Translations under genes and position numbers: made by a program
Source: Hippasteria phrygiana
Lineage: Eukaryota; Echinodermata; Asteroidea; Valvatida; Goniasteridae
DNA length: 64,000 bases
Assembly (NCBI GenBank): GCA_037893225.1
Contig: JAZGUH010000378.1
Coordinates: 296,001-360,000, forward strand
Direction of reading: 5' to 3'
Notes under the pieces: model-generated
The model's input: only the letters and a program-made list of their open reading frames with translations
Told to the model about the DNA's origin: nothing
Databases searched by the model: none
Shown: positions 8,598 to 21,618 of the stretch, piece after piece
Numbering within the stretch: the first letter of the stretch is position 1
Layout: the number at the start of each line of letters is the position of its first letter

Positions 8598-9081
8598 TGT
8601 ATTATGATCCCAATTCCTACCTTCATAAGACTGGCAATGAAAAGTTGCGTTGAAAGATAGGTGATGACGTATATTTCTTTGCGTTTTGTCTTTTAACATG
8701 CGCAGTTTTGCTATTACAAGAAACTTCAAAAATAGAAACCGTTTGCCGGAACCCGGGATTGAACCAGGGATCGACCTTCAGTCTGACGCTTTCCCAACTG
8801 AGCTATTCCGGCTGTATTATGATCCCAATTCCTACCTTCATGAGACTGGCAATGAAAAGTTGCGTTGAAAGATAGGCGATGACGTAGACCTATTTCTTTG
8901 CGTTTTGTCTTTTAACATGCACAGTTTTCCTATTACAAGAAACTTCAAAAATATAGACCGTTTGCCGGAACCCGGGATTGACCCAGGGACCTTCAGATCT
9001 GACGTAGCCTATTTCTTTGCGTTTTGTCTTTTAACATACGCAGTTTTGTTATTACAAGAAACTTCAAAAATAAGAACCGTT

Positions 9082-9098
9082 TGCCGGAACCCGGGATT

Positions 9099-9148
<50 letters not shown>

Positions 9149-9154
9149 TCCGGC
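9082..9154 (-). tRNA. tRNA-Phe (GAA)
   Basis: Exact class A beside H unit 8963; T5 at +12. Confidence 0.88.
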
Positions 9155-9298
9155 TGTATTATGATCCCAATTCCTACCTTCATGAGACTGTAAATGAAAA
9201 GTTGAAAGATAGGTGATGACGTAGCCTATTTCTGTGCGTTTTGTCTTTTAACATGCACAGTTTTCCTATTACAAGAAACTTCAAAAATATAGACCGTT

Positions 9299-9315
9299 TG
9301 CCGGAACCCGGGATT

Positions 9316-9365
<50 letters not shown>

Positions 9366-9371
9366 TCCGGC
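9299..9371 (-). tRNA. tRNA-Phe (GAA)
   Basis: Exact class A; T5 at +12. Confidence 0.88.
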
Positions 9372-9517
9372 TGCATTACGAAATCAATTCAAACTTTCAT
9401 GAGAGTGGCAATGGAAAGTTGCGTTGAAACATAGGTGATGACGTATATTTCTGTGCGTTTTGTCTTTTAACATGCACAGTTTTCCTATTACAAGAAACTT
9501 CAAAATTATAAACTGTT

Positions 9518-9534
9518 TGCCGGAACCCGGGATT

Positions 9535-9584
<50 letters not shown>

Positions 9585-9590
9585 TCCGGC
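9518..9590 (-). tRNA. tRNA-Phe (GAA)
   Basis: Exact class A; T4 at +13. Confidence 0.88.
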
Positions 9591-9966
9591 TGTATTATGA
9601 TCCCAATTCCTACCTTCATAAGACTGGCAATGAAAAGTTGCGTTGAAAGATAGGTGATGACGTATATTTCTTTGCGTTTTGTCTTTTAACATGCGCAGTT
9701 TTGCTATTACAAGAAACTTCAAAAATAGAAACCGTTTGCCGGAACCCGGGATTGAACCAGGGATCGACCTTCAGTCTGACGCTTTCCCAACTGAGCTATT
9801 CCGGCTGTATTATGATCCCAAATCCTACCTTCATGAGACTGTAAATGAAAAGTTGAAAGATAGGTGATGACGTAGCCTATTTCTGTGCGTTTTGTCTTTT
9901 AACATGCACAGTTTTCCTATTACAAGAAACTTCAAAAATATAGACCGTTTGCCGGAACCCGGGATT

Positions 9967-10003
<37 letters not shown>

Positions 10004-10185
10004 ATAACTGAGCTATTCCGGCTGTATTATAATCCCAATTCCTACCTTCATGAGAGTGGCAATGGAAAGTTGCGTTGAAGGATAGGTGATGACGTATATT
10101 TCTGTGCGTTTTGTCTTTTAACATGCACAGTTTTCCTATTTCAAGAAACTTCAAAATTATAAACTGTTTGCCGGAACCCGGGATT

Positions 10186-10235
<50 letters not shown>

Positions 10236-10419
10236 TTCGGCTGTATTATGATCCCAATTCCTACCTTCATAAGACTGGCAATGAAAAGTTGCGTTGAAAG
10301 ATAGGTGATGACGTATATTTCTTTGCGTTTTGTCTTTTAACATGCGCAGTTTTGCTATTACAAGAAACTTCAAAAATAGAAACCGTTTGCCGGAACCCGG
10401 GATTGAACCAGGGATCGAC

Positions 10420-10450
<31 letters not shown>

Positions 10451-10619
10451 TCCGGCTGTATTATGATCCCAATTCCTACCTTCATGAGACTGTAAATGAA
10501 AAGTTGAAAGATAGGTGATGACGTAGCCTATTTCTGTGCGTTTTGTCTTTTAACATGCACAGTTTTCCTATTACAAGAAACTTCAAAAATATAGACCGTT
10601 TGCCGGAACCCGGGATTGG

Positions 10620-10654
<35 letters not shown>

Positions 10655-10823
10655 ATAACTGAGCTATTCCGGCTGTATTATAATCCCAATTCCTACCTTC
10701 ATGAGAGTGGCAATGGAAAGTTGCGTTGAAGGATAGGTGATGACGTACACCTATTTCTGTGCGCTTTGTCTTTTAGCAGGCGCAGGTTTCTTACTACAAA
10801 AAACTTCACAAATAAGAACCGTT

Positions 10824-10840
10824 TGCCGGAACCTGGGATT

Positions 10841-10890
<50 letters not shown>

Positions 10891-10896
10891 TCCGGC
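10824..10896 (-). tRNA. tRNA-Phe (GAA), class T
   Basis: G63A; T6 at +21. Confidence 0.87.
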
Positions 10897-11042
10897 TATA
10901 TTATGATCCCAATTCCTACCTTCATGAGACTGGCAATGAAAAGTTGAAAGATAGGCGATGACGTAGACCTATTTCTGTGCGTTTTGTCTTTTAACATGCA
11001 CAGTTTTCCTATTACAAAAACACTTCAGAAATAGAAACCGTT

Positions 11043-11059
11043 TGCCGGAACCCGGGATT

Positions 11060-11109
<50 letters not shown>

Positions 11110-11115
11110 TCCGGC
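11043..11115 (-). tRNA. tRNA-Phe (GAA)
   Basis: Exact class A; T5 at +23. Confidence 0.87.
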
Positions 11116-11261
11116 TGTATTATGATCCCAATTCCTACCTTCATGAGACTGGAAATGAAAAGTTGAAAGATAGGTGATGACGTTGACCTATTTCTGTGCG
11201 TTTTGTCTTTTAACATGCACAGTTTTCCTATTACAAAAACACTTCAGAAATAGAAACCGTT

Positions 11262-11278
11262 TGCCGGAACCCGGGATT

Positions 11279-11328
<50 letters not shown>

Positions 11329-11334
11329 TCCGGC
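11262..11334 (-). tRNA. tRNA-Phe (GAA)
   Basis: Exact class A; T5 at +23. Confidence 0.87.
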
Positions 11335-11478
11335 TGTATTATGATCCCAATTCCTACCTTCATGAGACTGTAAATGAAAAGTTGAAAGATAGGTGATGAC
11401 GTAGCCTATTTCTGTGCGTTTTGTCTTTTAACATGCACAGTTTTCCTATTACAAGAAACTTCAAAAATAGAAATCGTT

Positions 11479-11495
11479 TGCCGGAACCCGGGATT

Positions 11496-11545
<50 letters not shown>

Positions 11546-11551
11546 TCCGGC
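11479..11551 (-). tRNA. tRNA-Phe (GAA)
   Basis: Exact class A; T5 at +12. Confidence 0.88.
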
Positions 11552-12067
11552 TGTATTATGATCCCAATTCCTACCTTCATGAGACTGGCAATGAAAAGTT
11601 GCGTTGAAAGATAGGTGATGACGTATATTTCTGTGCGCTTTGTCTTTTAATATGCGCAGTTTTCTTAATACAAGAAACTTCACAAATAAAAACCGTTTGC
11701 CGGAACCCGGGATTGAACCAGGGACTATTCCGGCTGTATTATGATCCCAATTCCTACCTTCATGAGACTGTAAATGAAAAGTTGAAAGATAGGTGATGAC
11801 GTATATAGACCTATTTCTATGCGCTTTGTCTTTTAGTATGCGCAGTTTTCTTATTACAAAAAAACTTCAGAAATAGAAACCGTTTGCCGGAACCCGGGAT
11901 TGAACCAGGGACTATTCCGGCTGTATTATGATCCCAATTCCTACCTTCATGAGACTGTAAATGAAAAGTTGAAAGATAGGTGATGACGTACACCTATTTC
12001 TATGCGTTTTGTCTTTTAACATGCGCAGTTTTCTTATTACAAAAAAACTTCAGAAATAGAAACCGTT

Positions 12068-12084
12068 TGCCGGAACCCGGGATT

Positions 12085-12134
<50 letters not shown>

Positions 12135-12140
12135 TCCGGC
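12068..12140 (-). tRNA. tRNA-Phe (GAA)
   Basis: Exact class A; T7 at +21. Confidence 0.88.
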
Positions 12141-12409
12141 TGTATTACGAAACCAATTCCTACCTTCATGAGACTGGCAATGAAAAATTGCGTTGAAAGA
12201 TAGGCGATGACGTAGACCTATTTCTTTGCGTTTTGTCTTTTAACATGCACAGTTTTCCTATTACAAGAAACTTCAAAAATATAGACCGTTTGCCGGAACC
12301 CGGGATTGACCCAGGGACCTTCAGATCTGACGTAGCCTATTTCTTTGCGTTTTGTCTTTTAACATGCGCAGTTTTGCTATTACAAGAAACTTCAAAAATA
12401 AGAACCGTT

Positions 12410-12426
12410 TGCCGGAACCCGGGATT

Positions 12427-12476
<50 letters not shown>

Positions 12477-12482
12477 TCCGGC
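12410..12482 (-). tRNA. tRNA-Phe (GAA)
   Basis: Exact class A beside H unit 12291; T5 at +12. Confidence 0.88.
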
Positions 12483-12626
12483 TGTATTATGATCCCAATT
12501 CCTACCTTCATGAGACTGTAAATGAAAAGTTGAAAGATAGGTGATGACGTAGCCTATTTCTGTGCGTTTTGTCTTTTAACATGCACAGTTTTCCTATTAC
12601 AAGAAACTTCAAAAATATGTACCGTT

Positions 12627-12643
12627 TGCCGGAACCCGGGATT

Positions 12644-12693
<50 letters not shown>

Positions 12694-12699
12694 TCCGGC
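12627..12699 (-). tRNA. tRNA-Phe (GAA)
   Basis: Exact class A; T5 at +12. Confidence 0.88.
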
Positions 12700-12845
12700 T
12701 GTATTACGAAATCAATTCAAACCTTCATGAGAGTGGCAATGGAAAGTTGCGTTGAAAGATAGGTGATGACGTATATTTCTGTGCGTTTTGTCTTTTAACA
12801 TGCACAGTTTTCCTATTACAAGAAACTTCAAAATTATCAACTGTT

Positions 12846-12862
12846 TGCCGGAACCCGGGATT

Positions 12863-12912
<50 letters not shown>

Positions 12913-12918
12913 TCCGGC
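12846..12918 (-). tRNA. tRNA-Phe (GAA)
   Basis: Exact class A; T4 at +13. Confidence 0.88.
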
Positions 12919-13081
12919 TGTATTATGATCCCAATTCCTACCTTCATAAGACTGGCAATGAAAAGTTGCGTTGAAAGATAGGTGATGACGTATATTTCTT
13001 TGCGTTTTGTCTTTTAACATGCGCAGTTTTCCTATTACAAGAAACTTCAAAAATATAGACCGTTTGCCGGAACCCGGGATT

Positions 13082-13118
<37 letters not shown>

Positions 13119-13287
13119 ATAACTGAGCTATTCCGGCTGTATTATAATCCCAATTCCTACCTTCATGAGAGTGGCAATGGAAAGTTGCGTTGAAGGATAG
13201 GTGATGACGTACACCTATTTCTGTGCGCTTTGTCTTTTAGCAGGCGCAGGTTTCTTACGACAAGAAACTTCACAAATAAGAACCGTT

Positions 13288-13304
13288 TGCCGGAACCTGG
13301 GATT

Positions 13305-13354
<50 letters not shown>

Positions 13355-13360
13355 TCCGGC
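13288..13360 (-). tRNA. tRNA-Phe (GAA), class T
   Basis: G63A; no T4 run before the class B unit at 13065. Confidence 0.85.
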
Positions 13361-13689
13361 TGTATTTTGATCCCAATTCCTACCTTCATGAGACTGGCAA
13401 TGAAAAGTTGCGTTGAAAGATAGGTGATGACGTATATTTCTGTGCGCTTTGTCTTTTAATATGCGCAGTTTTCTTAATACAAGAAACTTCACAAATAAAA
13501 ACCGTTTCCCGGAACCCGGGATTGAACCAGGGACTATTCCGGCTGTATTATGATCCCAATTCCTACCTTCATGAGACTGTAAATGAAAAGTTGAAAGATA
13601 GGTGATGACGTATACCTATTTCTATGCGTTTTGTCTTTTAACATGCGCAGTTTTCTTATTACAAAAAAACTTCAGAAATAGAAACCGTT

Positions 13690-13706
13690 TGCCGGAACCC
13701 GGGATT

Positions 13707-13748
<42 letters not shown>

Positions 13749-13762
13749 AGAGCTATTCCGGC
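13690..13762 (-). tRNA. tRNA-Phe (GAA), A14 variant
   Basis: Same A14T as the copy 5,824 bp earlier, so duplicated after the mutation. T7 at +21. Confidence 0.55.
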
Positions 13763-14031
13763 TGTATTACGAACCCAATTCCTACCTTCATGAGACTGGC
13801 AATGAAAAGTTGCGTTGAAAGATAGGCGATGACGTAGACCTATTTCTTTGCGTTTTGTCTTTTAACATGCACAGTTTTCCTATTACAAGAAACTTCAAAA
13901 ATATAGACCGTTTGCCGGAACCCGGGATTGACCCAGGGACCTTCAGATCTGACGTAGCCTATTTCTTTGCGTTTTGTCTTTTAACATACGCAGTTTTGTT
14001 ATTACAAGAAACTTCAAAAATAAGAACCGTT

Positions 14032-14048
14032 TGCCGGAACCCGGGATT

Positions 14049-14098
<50 letters not shown>

Positions 14099-14104
14099 TC
14101 CGGC
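14032..14104 (-). tRNA. tRNA-Phe (GAA)
   Basis: Exact class A beside H unit 13913; T5 at +12. Confidence 0.88.
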
Positions 14105-14248
14105 TGTATTATGATCCCAATTCCTACCTTCATGAGACTGTAAATGAAAAGTTGAAAGATAGGTGATGACGTAGCCTATTTCTGTGCGTTTTGTCTTTTA
14201 ACATGCACAGTTTTCCTATTACAAGAAACTTCAAAAATATAGACCGTT

Positions 14249-14265
14249 TGCCGGAACCCGGGATT

Positions 14266-14315
<50 letters not shown>

Positions 14316-14321
14316 TCCGGC
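14249..14321 (-). tRNA. tRNA-Phe (GAA)
   Basis: Exact class A; T5 at +12. Confidence 0.88.
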
Positions 14322-14467
14322 TGCATTACGAAATCAATTCAAACTTTCATGAGAGTGGCAATGGAAAGTTGCGTTGAAACATAGGTGATGACGTATATTT
14401 CTGTGCGTTTTGTCTTTTAACATGCACAGTTTTCCTATTACAAGAAACTTCAAAATTATAAACTGTT

Positions 14468-14484
14468 TGCCGGAACCCGGGATT

Positions 14485-14534
<50 letters not shown>

Positions 14535-14540
14535 TCCGGC
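14468..14540 (-). tRNA. tRNA-Phe (GAA)
   Basis: Exact class A; T4 at +13. Confidence 0.88.
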
Positions 14541-15135
14541 TGTATTATGATCCCAATTCCTACCTTCATAAGACTGGCAATGAAAAGTTGCGTTGAAAGA
14601 TAGGTGATGACGTATATTTCTTTGCGTTTTGTCTTTTAACATGCGCAGTTTTGCTATTACAAGAAACTTCAAAAATAGAAACCGTTTGCCGGAACCCGGG
14701 ATTGAACCAGGGATCGACCTTCAGTCTGACGCTTTCCCAACTGAGCTATTCCGGCTGTATTATGATCCCAATTCCTACCTTCATGAGACTGTAAATGAAA
14801 AGTTGAAAGATAGGTGATGACGTAGCCTATTTCTGTGCGTTTTGTCTTTTAACATGCACAGTTTTCCTATTACAAGAAACTTCAAAAATATAGACCGTTT
14901 GCCGGAACCCGGGATTGAACCAGGGACCTTCAGATCTTCAGTATGACGCTCTCATAACTGAGCTATTCCGGCTGTATTATAATCCCAATTCCTACCTTCA
15001 TGAGAGTGGCAATGGAAAGTTGCGTTGAAGGATAGGTGATGACGTATATTTCTGTGCGTTTTGTCTTTTAACATGCACAGTTTTCCTATTTCAAGAAACT
15101 TCAAAATTATAAAGTGTTTGCCGGAACCCGGGATT

Positions 15136-15185
<50 letters not shown>

Positions 15186-15369
15186 TTCGGCTGTATTATG
15201 ATCCCAATTCCTACCTTCATAAGACTGGCAATGAAAAGTTGCGTTGAAAGATAGGTGATGACGTATATTTCTTTGCGTTTTGTCTTTTAACATGCGCAGT
15301 TTTGCTATTACAAGAAACTTCAAAAATAGAAACCGTTTGCCGGAACCCGGGATTGAACCAGGGATCGAC

Positions 15370-15400
<31 letters not shown>

Positions 15401-15567
15401 TCCGGCTGTATTATGATCCCAATTCCTACCTTCATGAGACTGTAAATGAAAAGTTGAAAGATAGGTGATGACGTAGCCTATTTCTGTGCGTTTTGTCTTT
15501 TAACATGCACAGTTTTCCTATTACAAGAAACTTCAAAAATATAGACCGTTTGCCGGAACCCGGGATT

Positions 15568-15604
<37 letters not shown>

Positions 15605-15773
15605 ATAACTGAGCTATTCCGGCTGTATTATAATCCCAATTCCTACCTTCATGAGAGTGGCAATGGAAAGTTGCGTTGAAGGATAGGTGATGACGTACAC
15701 CTATTTCTGTGCGCTTTGTCTTTTAGCAGGCGCAGGTTTCTTACTACAAAAAACTTCACAAATAAGAACCGTT

Positions 15774-15790
15774 TGCCGGAACCTGGGATT

Positions 15791-15840
<50 letters not shown>

Positions 15841-15846
15841 TCCGGC
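15774..15846 (-). tRNA. tRNA-Phe (GAA), class T
   Basis: G63A; T6 at +21. Confidence 0.87.
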
Positions 15847-15992
15847 TATATTATGATCCCAATTCCTACCTTCATGAGACTGGCAATGAAAAGTTGAAAG
15901 ATAGGCGATGACGTAGACCTATTTCTGTGCGTTTTGTCTTTTAACATGCACAGTTTTCCTATTACAAAAACACTTCAGAAATAGAAACCGTT

Positions 15993-16009
15993 TGCCGGAA
16001 CCCGGGATT

Positions 16010-16059
<50 letters not shown>

Positions 16060-16065
16060 TCCGGC
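15993..16065 (-). tRNA. tRNA-Phe (GAA)
   Basis: Exact class A; T5 at +23. Confidence 0.87.
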
Positions 16066-16211
16066 TGTATTATGATCCCAATTCCTACCTTCATGAGACT
16101 GGAAATGAAAAGTTGAAAGATAGGTGATGACGTTGACCTATTTCTGTGCGTTTTGTCTTTTAACATGCACAGTTTTCCTATTACAAAAACACTTCAGAAA
16201 TAGAAACCGTT

Positions 16212-16228
16212 TGCCGGAACCCGGGATT

Positions 16229-16278
<50 letters not shown>

Positions 16279-16284
16279 TCCGGC
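16212..16284 (-). tRNA. tRNA-Phe (GAA)
   Basis: Exact class A; T5 at +23. This unit and the previous one are missing from the next repeat. Confidence 0.87.
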
Positions 16285-16428
16285 TGTATTATGATCCCAA
16301 TTCCTACCTTCATGAGACTGTAAATGAAAAGTTGAAAGATAGGTGATGACGTAGCCTATTTCTGTGCGTTTTGTCTTTTAACATGCACAGTTTTCCTATT
16401 ACAAGAAACTTCAAAAATAGAAATCGTT

Positions 16429-16445
16429 TGCCGGAACCCGGGATT

Positions 16446-16495
<50 letters not shown>

Positions 16496-16501
16496 TCCGG
16501 C
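16429..16501 (-). tRNA. tRNA-Phe (GAA)
   Basis: Exact class A; T5 at +12. Confidence 0.88.
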
Positions 16502-17017
16502 TGTATTATGATCCCAATTCCTACCTTCATGAGACTGGCAATGAAAAGTTGCGTTGAAAGATAGGTGATGACGTATATTTCTGTGCGCTTTGTCTTTTAA
16601 TATGCGCAGTTTTCTTAATACAAGAAACTTCACAAATAAAAACCGTTTGCCGGAACCCGGGATTGAACCAGGGACTATTCCGGCTGTATTATGATCCCAA
16701 TTCCTACCTTCATGAGACTGTAAATGAAAAGTTGAAAGATAGGTGATGACGTATATAGACCTATTTCTATGCGCTTTGTCTTTTAGTATGCGCAGTTTTC
16801 TTATTACAAAAAAACTTCAGAAATAGAAACCGTTTGCCGGAACCCGGGATTGAACCAGGGACTATTCCGGCTGTATTATGATCCCAATTCCTACCTTCAT
16901 GAGACTGTAAATGAAAAGTTGAAAGATAGGTGATGACGTATACCTATTTCTATGCGTTTTGTCTTTTAACATGCGCAGTTTTCTTATTACAAAAAAACTT
17001 CAGAAATAGAAACCGTT

Positions 17018-17034
17018 TGCCGGAACCCGGAATT

Positions 17035-17084
<50 letters not shown>

Positions 17085-17090
17085 TCCGGC
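17018..17090 (-). tRNA. tRNA-Phe (GAA), variant
   Basis: C60T in the T loop, a tolerable pyrimidine swap. T7 at +21. Confidence 0.8.
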
Positions 17091-17359
17091 TGTATTACGA
17101 ACCCAATTCCTACCTTCATGAGACTGGCAATGAAAAATTGCGTTGAAAGATAGACGATGACGTAGACCTATTTCTTTGCGTTTTGTCTTTTAACATGCAC
17201 AGTTTTCCTATTACAAGAAACTTCAAAAATATAGACCGTTTGCCGGAACCCGGGATTGACCCAGGGACCTTCAGATCTGACGTAGCCTATTTCTTTGCGT
17301 TTTGTCTTTTAACATGCGCAGTTTTGTTATTACAAGAAACTTCAAAAATAAGAACCGTT

Positions 17360-17376
17360 TGCCGGAACCCGGGATT

Positions 17377-17426
<50 letters not shown>

Positions 17427-17432
17427 TCCGGC
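17360..17432 (-). tRNA. tRNA-Phe (GAA)
   Basis: Exact class A beside H unit 17241; T5 at +12. Confidence 0.88.
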
Positions 17433-17576
17433 TGTATTATGATCCCAATTCCTACCTTCATGAGACTGTAAATGAAAAGTTGAAAGATAGGTGATGACGT
17501 AGCCTATTTCTGTGCGTTTTGTCTTTTAACATGCACAGTTTTCCTATTACAAGAAACTTCAAAAATATAGACCGTT

Positions 17577-17593
17577 TGCCGGAACCCGGGATT

Positions 17594-17643
<50 letters not shown>

Positions 17644-17649
17644 TCCGGC
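17577..17649 (-). tRNA. tRNA-Phe (GAA)
   Basis: Exact class A; T5 at +12. Confidence 0.88.
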
Positions 17650-17795
17650 TGCATTACGAAATCAATTCAAACTTTCATGAGAGTGGCAATGGAAAGTTGC
17701 GTTGAAACATAGGTGATGACGTATATTTCTGTGCGTTTTGTCTTTTAACATGCACAGTTTTCCTATTACAAGAAACTTCAAAATTATAAACTGTT

Positions 17796-17812
17796 TGCCG
17801 GAACCCGTGATT

Positions 17813-17862
<50 letters not shown>

Positions 17863-17868
17863 TCCGGC
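17796..17868 (-). pseudogene. tRNA-Phe, class A with broken T stem
   Basis: C61A destroys the invariant G53-C61 pair and hits the B box. T4 at +13. Otherwise class A. Confidence 0.65.
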
Positions 17869-18244
17869 TGTATTATGATCCCAATTCCTACCTTCATAAG
17901 ACTGGCAATGAAAAGTTGCGTTGAAAGATAGGTGATGACGTATATTTCTTTGCGTTTTGTCTTTTAACATGCGCAGTTTTGCTATTACAAGAAACTTCAA
18001 AAATAGAAACCGTTTGCCGGAACCCGGGATTGAACCAGGGATCGACCTTCAGTCTGACGCTTTCCCAACTGAGCTATTCCGGCTGTATTATGATCCCAAT
18101 TCCTACCTTCATGAGACTGTAAATGAAAAGTTGAAAGATAGGTGATGACGTAGCCTATTTCTGTGCGTTTTGTCTTTTAACATGCACAGTTTTCCTATTA
18201 CAAGAAACTTCAAAAATATAGACCGTTTGCCGGAACCCGGGATT

Positions 18245-18281
<37 letters not shown>

Positions 18282-18470
18282 ATAACTGAGCTATTCCGGC
18301 TGTATTATAATCCCAATTCCTACCTTCATGAGAGTGGCAATGGAAAGTTGCGTTGAAGGATAGGTGATGACGTATATTTCTGTGCGTTTTGTCTTTTAAC
18401 ATGCACAGTTTTCCTATTTCAAGAAACTTCAAAATTATAAACTGTTTGCCGGAACCCGGGATTGAACCAT

Positions 18471-18513
<43 letters not shown>

Positions 18514-18697
18514 TTCGGCTGTATTATGATCCCAATTCCTACCTTCATAAGACTGGCAATGAAAAGTTGCGTTGAAAGATAGGTGATGACGTATATTTCT
18601 TTGCGTTTTGTCTTTTAACATGCGCAGTTTTGCTATTACAAGAAACTTCAAAAATAGAAACCGTTTGCCGGAACCCGGGATTGAACCAGGGATCGAC

Positions 18698-18728
<31 letters not shown>

Positions 18729-18896
18729 TCCGGCTGTATTATGATCCCAATTCCTACCTTCATGAGACTGTAAATGAAAAGTTGAAAGATAGGTGATGAC
18801 GTAGCCTATTTTCTGTGCGTTTTGTCTTTTAACATGCACAGTTTTCCTATTACAAGAAACTTCAAAAATATAGACCGTTTGCCGGAACCCGGGATT

Positions 18897-18933
<37 letters not shown>

Positions 18934-19102
18934 ATAACTGAGCTATTCCGGCTGTATTATAATCCCAATTCCTACCTTCATGAGAGTGGCAATGGAAAGT
19001 TGCGTTGAAGGATAGGTGATGACGTACACCTATTTCTGTGCGCTTTGTCTTTTAGCAGGCGCAGGTTTCTTACTACAAAAAACTTCACAAATAAGAACCG
19101 TT

Positions 19103-19119
19103 TGCCGGAACCTGGGATT

Positions 19120-19169
<50 letters not shown>

Positions 19170-19175
19170 TCCGGC
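19103..19175 (-). tRNA. tRNA-Phe (GAA), class T
   Basis: G63A; T6 at +21. Confidence 0.87.
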
Positions 19176-19319
19176 TATATTATGATCCCAATTCCTACCT
19201 TCATGAGACTGTAAATGAAAAGTTGAAAGATAGGTGATGACGTAGCCTATTTCTGTGCGTTTTGTCTTTTAACATGCACAGTTTTCCTATTACAAGAAAC
19301 TTCAAAAATAGAAATCGTT

Positions 19320-19336
19320 TGCCGGAACCCGGGATT

Positions 19337-19386
<50 letters not shown>

Positions 19387-19392
19387 TCCGGC
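19320..19392 (-). tRNA. tRNA-Phe (GAA)
   Basis: Exact class A; T5 at +12. Confidence 0.88.
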
Positions 19393-19908
19393 TGTATTAT
19401 GATCCCAATTCCTACCTTCATGAGACTGGCAATGAAAAGTTGCGTTGAAAGATAGGTGATGACGTATATTTCTGTGCGCTTTGTCTTTTAATATGCGCAG
19501 TTTTCTTAATACAAGAAACTTCACAAATAAAAACCGTTTGCCGGAACCCGGGATTGAACCAGGGACTATTCCGGCTGTATTATGATCCCAATTCCTACCT
19601 TCATGAGACTGTAAATGAAAAGTTGAAAGATAGGTGATGACGTATATAGACCTATTTCTATGCGCTTTGTCTTTTAGTATGCGCAGTTTTCTTATTACAA
19701 AAAAACTTCAGAAATAGAAACCGTTTGCCGGAACCCGGGATTGAACCAGGGACTATTCCGGCTGTATTATGATCCCAATTCCTACCTTCATGAGACTGTA
19801 AATGAAAAGTTGAAAGATAGGTGATGACGTATACCTATTTCTATGCGTTTTGTCTTTTAACATGCGCAGTTTTCTTATTACAAAAAAACTTCAGAAATAG
19901 AAACCGTT

Positions 19909-19925
19909 TGCCGGAACCCGGGATT

Positions 19926-19975
<50 letters not shown>

Positions 19976-19981
19976 TCCGGC
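19909..19981 (-). tRNA. tRNA-Phe (GAA)
   Basis: Exact class A; T7 at +21. Confidence 0.88.
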
Positions 19982-20250
19982 TGTATTACGAACCCAATTC
20001 CTACCTTCATGAGACTGGCAATGAAAAATTGCGTTGAAAGATAGGCGATGACGTAGACCTATTTCTTTGCGTTTTGTCTTTTAACATGCACAGTTTTCCT
20101 ATTACAAGAAACTTCAAAAATATAGACCGTTTGCCGGAACCCGGGATTGACCCAGGGACCTTCAGATCTGACGTAGCCTATTTCTTTGCGTTTTGTCTTT
20201 TAACATGCGCAGTTTTGTTATTACAAGAAACTTCAAAAATAAGAACCGTT

Positions 20251-20267
20251 TGCCGGAATCCGGGATT

Positions 20268-20317
<50 letters not shown>

Positions 20318-20323
20318 TCCGGC
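20251..20323 (-). tRNA. tRNA-Phe (GAA), variant
   Basis: G65A gives a C49-A65 mismatch at the base of the T stem; possibly impaired. T5 at +12. Confidence 0.6.
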
Positions 20324-20467
20324 TGTATTATGATCCCAATTCCTACCTTCATGAGACTGTAAATGAAAAGTTGAAAGATAGGTGATGACGTAGCCTATTT
20401 CTGTGCGTTTTGTCTTTTAACATGCACAGTTTTCCTATTACAAGAAACTTCAAAAATATAGACCGTT

Positions 20468-20483
20468 TCCGGAACCCGGGATT

Positions 20484-20533
<50 letters not shown>

Positions 20534-20539
20534 TCCGGC
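20468..20539 (-). pseudogene. tRNA-Phe with shortened acceptor
   Basis: One base lost at the 3' end (plus strand TTTCCGGAACC), so G1 has no partner C72. Rest is class A; T5 at +12. Confidence 0.6.
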
Positions 20540-20685
20540 TGCATTACGAAATCAATTCAAACTTTCATGAGAGTGGCAATGGAAAGTTGCGTTGAAACAT
20601 AGGTGATGACGTATATTTCTGTGCGTTTTGTCTTTTAACCTGCACAGTTTTCCTATTACAAGAAACTTCAAAATTATAAACTGTT

Positions 20686-20702
20686 TGCCGGAACCCGGGA
20701 TT

Positions 20703-20752
<50 letters not shown>

Positions 20753-20758
20753 TCCGGC
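20686..20758 (-). tRNA. tRNA-Phe (GAA)
   Basis: Exact class A; T4 at +13. Confidence 0.88.
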
Positions 20759-21134
20759 TGTATTATGATCCCAATTCCTACCTTCATAAGACTGGCAATG
20801 AAAAGTTGCGTTGAAAGATAGGTGATGACGTATATTTCTTTGCGTTTTGTCTTTTAACATGCGCAGTTTTGCTATTACAAGAAACTTCAAAAATAGAAAC
20901 CGTTTGCCGGAACCCGGGATTGAACCAGGGATCGACCTTCAGTCTGACGCTTTCCCAACTGAGCTATTCCGGCTGTATTATGATCCCAATTCCTACCTTC
21001 ATGAGACTGTAAATGAAAAGTTGAAAGATAGGTGATGACGTAGCCTATTTCTGTGCGTTTTGTCTTTTAACATGCACAGTTTTCCTATTACAAGAAACTT
21101 CAAAAATATAGACCGTTTGCCGGAACCCGGGATT

Positions 21135-21171
<37 letters not shown>

Positions 21172-21353
21172 ATAACTGAGCTATTCCGGCTGTATTATAA
21201 TCCCAATTCCTACCTTCATGAGAGTGGCAATGGAAAGTTGCGTTGAAGGATAGGTGATGACGTATATTTCTGTGCGTTTTGTCTTTTAACATGCACAGTT
21301 TTCCTATTTCAAGAAACTTCAAAATTATAAACTGTTTGCCGGAACCCGGGATT

Positions 21354-21403
<50 letters not shown>

Positions 21404-21587
21404 TTCGGCTGTATTATGATCCCAATTCCTACCTTCATAAGACTGGCAATGAAAAGTTGCGTTGAAAGATAGGTGATGACGTATATTTCTTTGCGTTTTG
21501 TCTTTTAACATGCGCAGTTTTGCTATTACAAGAAACTTCAAAAATAGAAACCGTTTGCCGGAACCCGGGATTGAACCAGGGATCGAC

Positions 21588-21618
<31 letters not shown>

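Larger units (their letters stand above)
8090..8963. repeat. extra 874-bp partial repeat
   Basis: Four units (A A A R) between copies 1 and 2 that restate the start of the repeat, with the H and A units merged into one. It turns the 4,950-bp period into 5,824 bp at this one place. Confidence 0.82.
8964..13913. repeat. 4,950-bp higher-order repeat, copy 2
   Basis: Unit starts equal those of copy 1 plus 5,824 throughout, with very few base changes. Confidence 0.88.
13914..17577. repeat. 4,950-bp higher-order repeat, copy 3 (partial)
   Basis: Follows copy 2 at offset 4,950 up to the A unit at 17577, then jumps back to the sequence seen from 14250. Confidence 0.85.
17578..20468. repeat. ~2,891-bp shortened repeat, copy 1
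   Basis: Matches 14250-17577 except that two class A units (those at 15993 and 16212) are deleted and one T is added at 18811. Confidence 0.85.
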
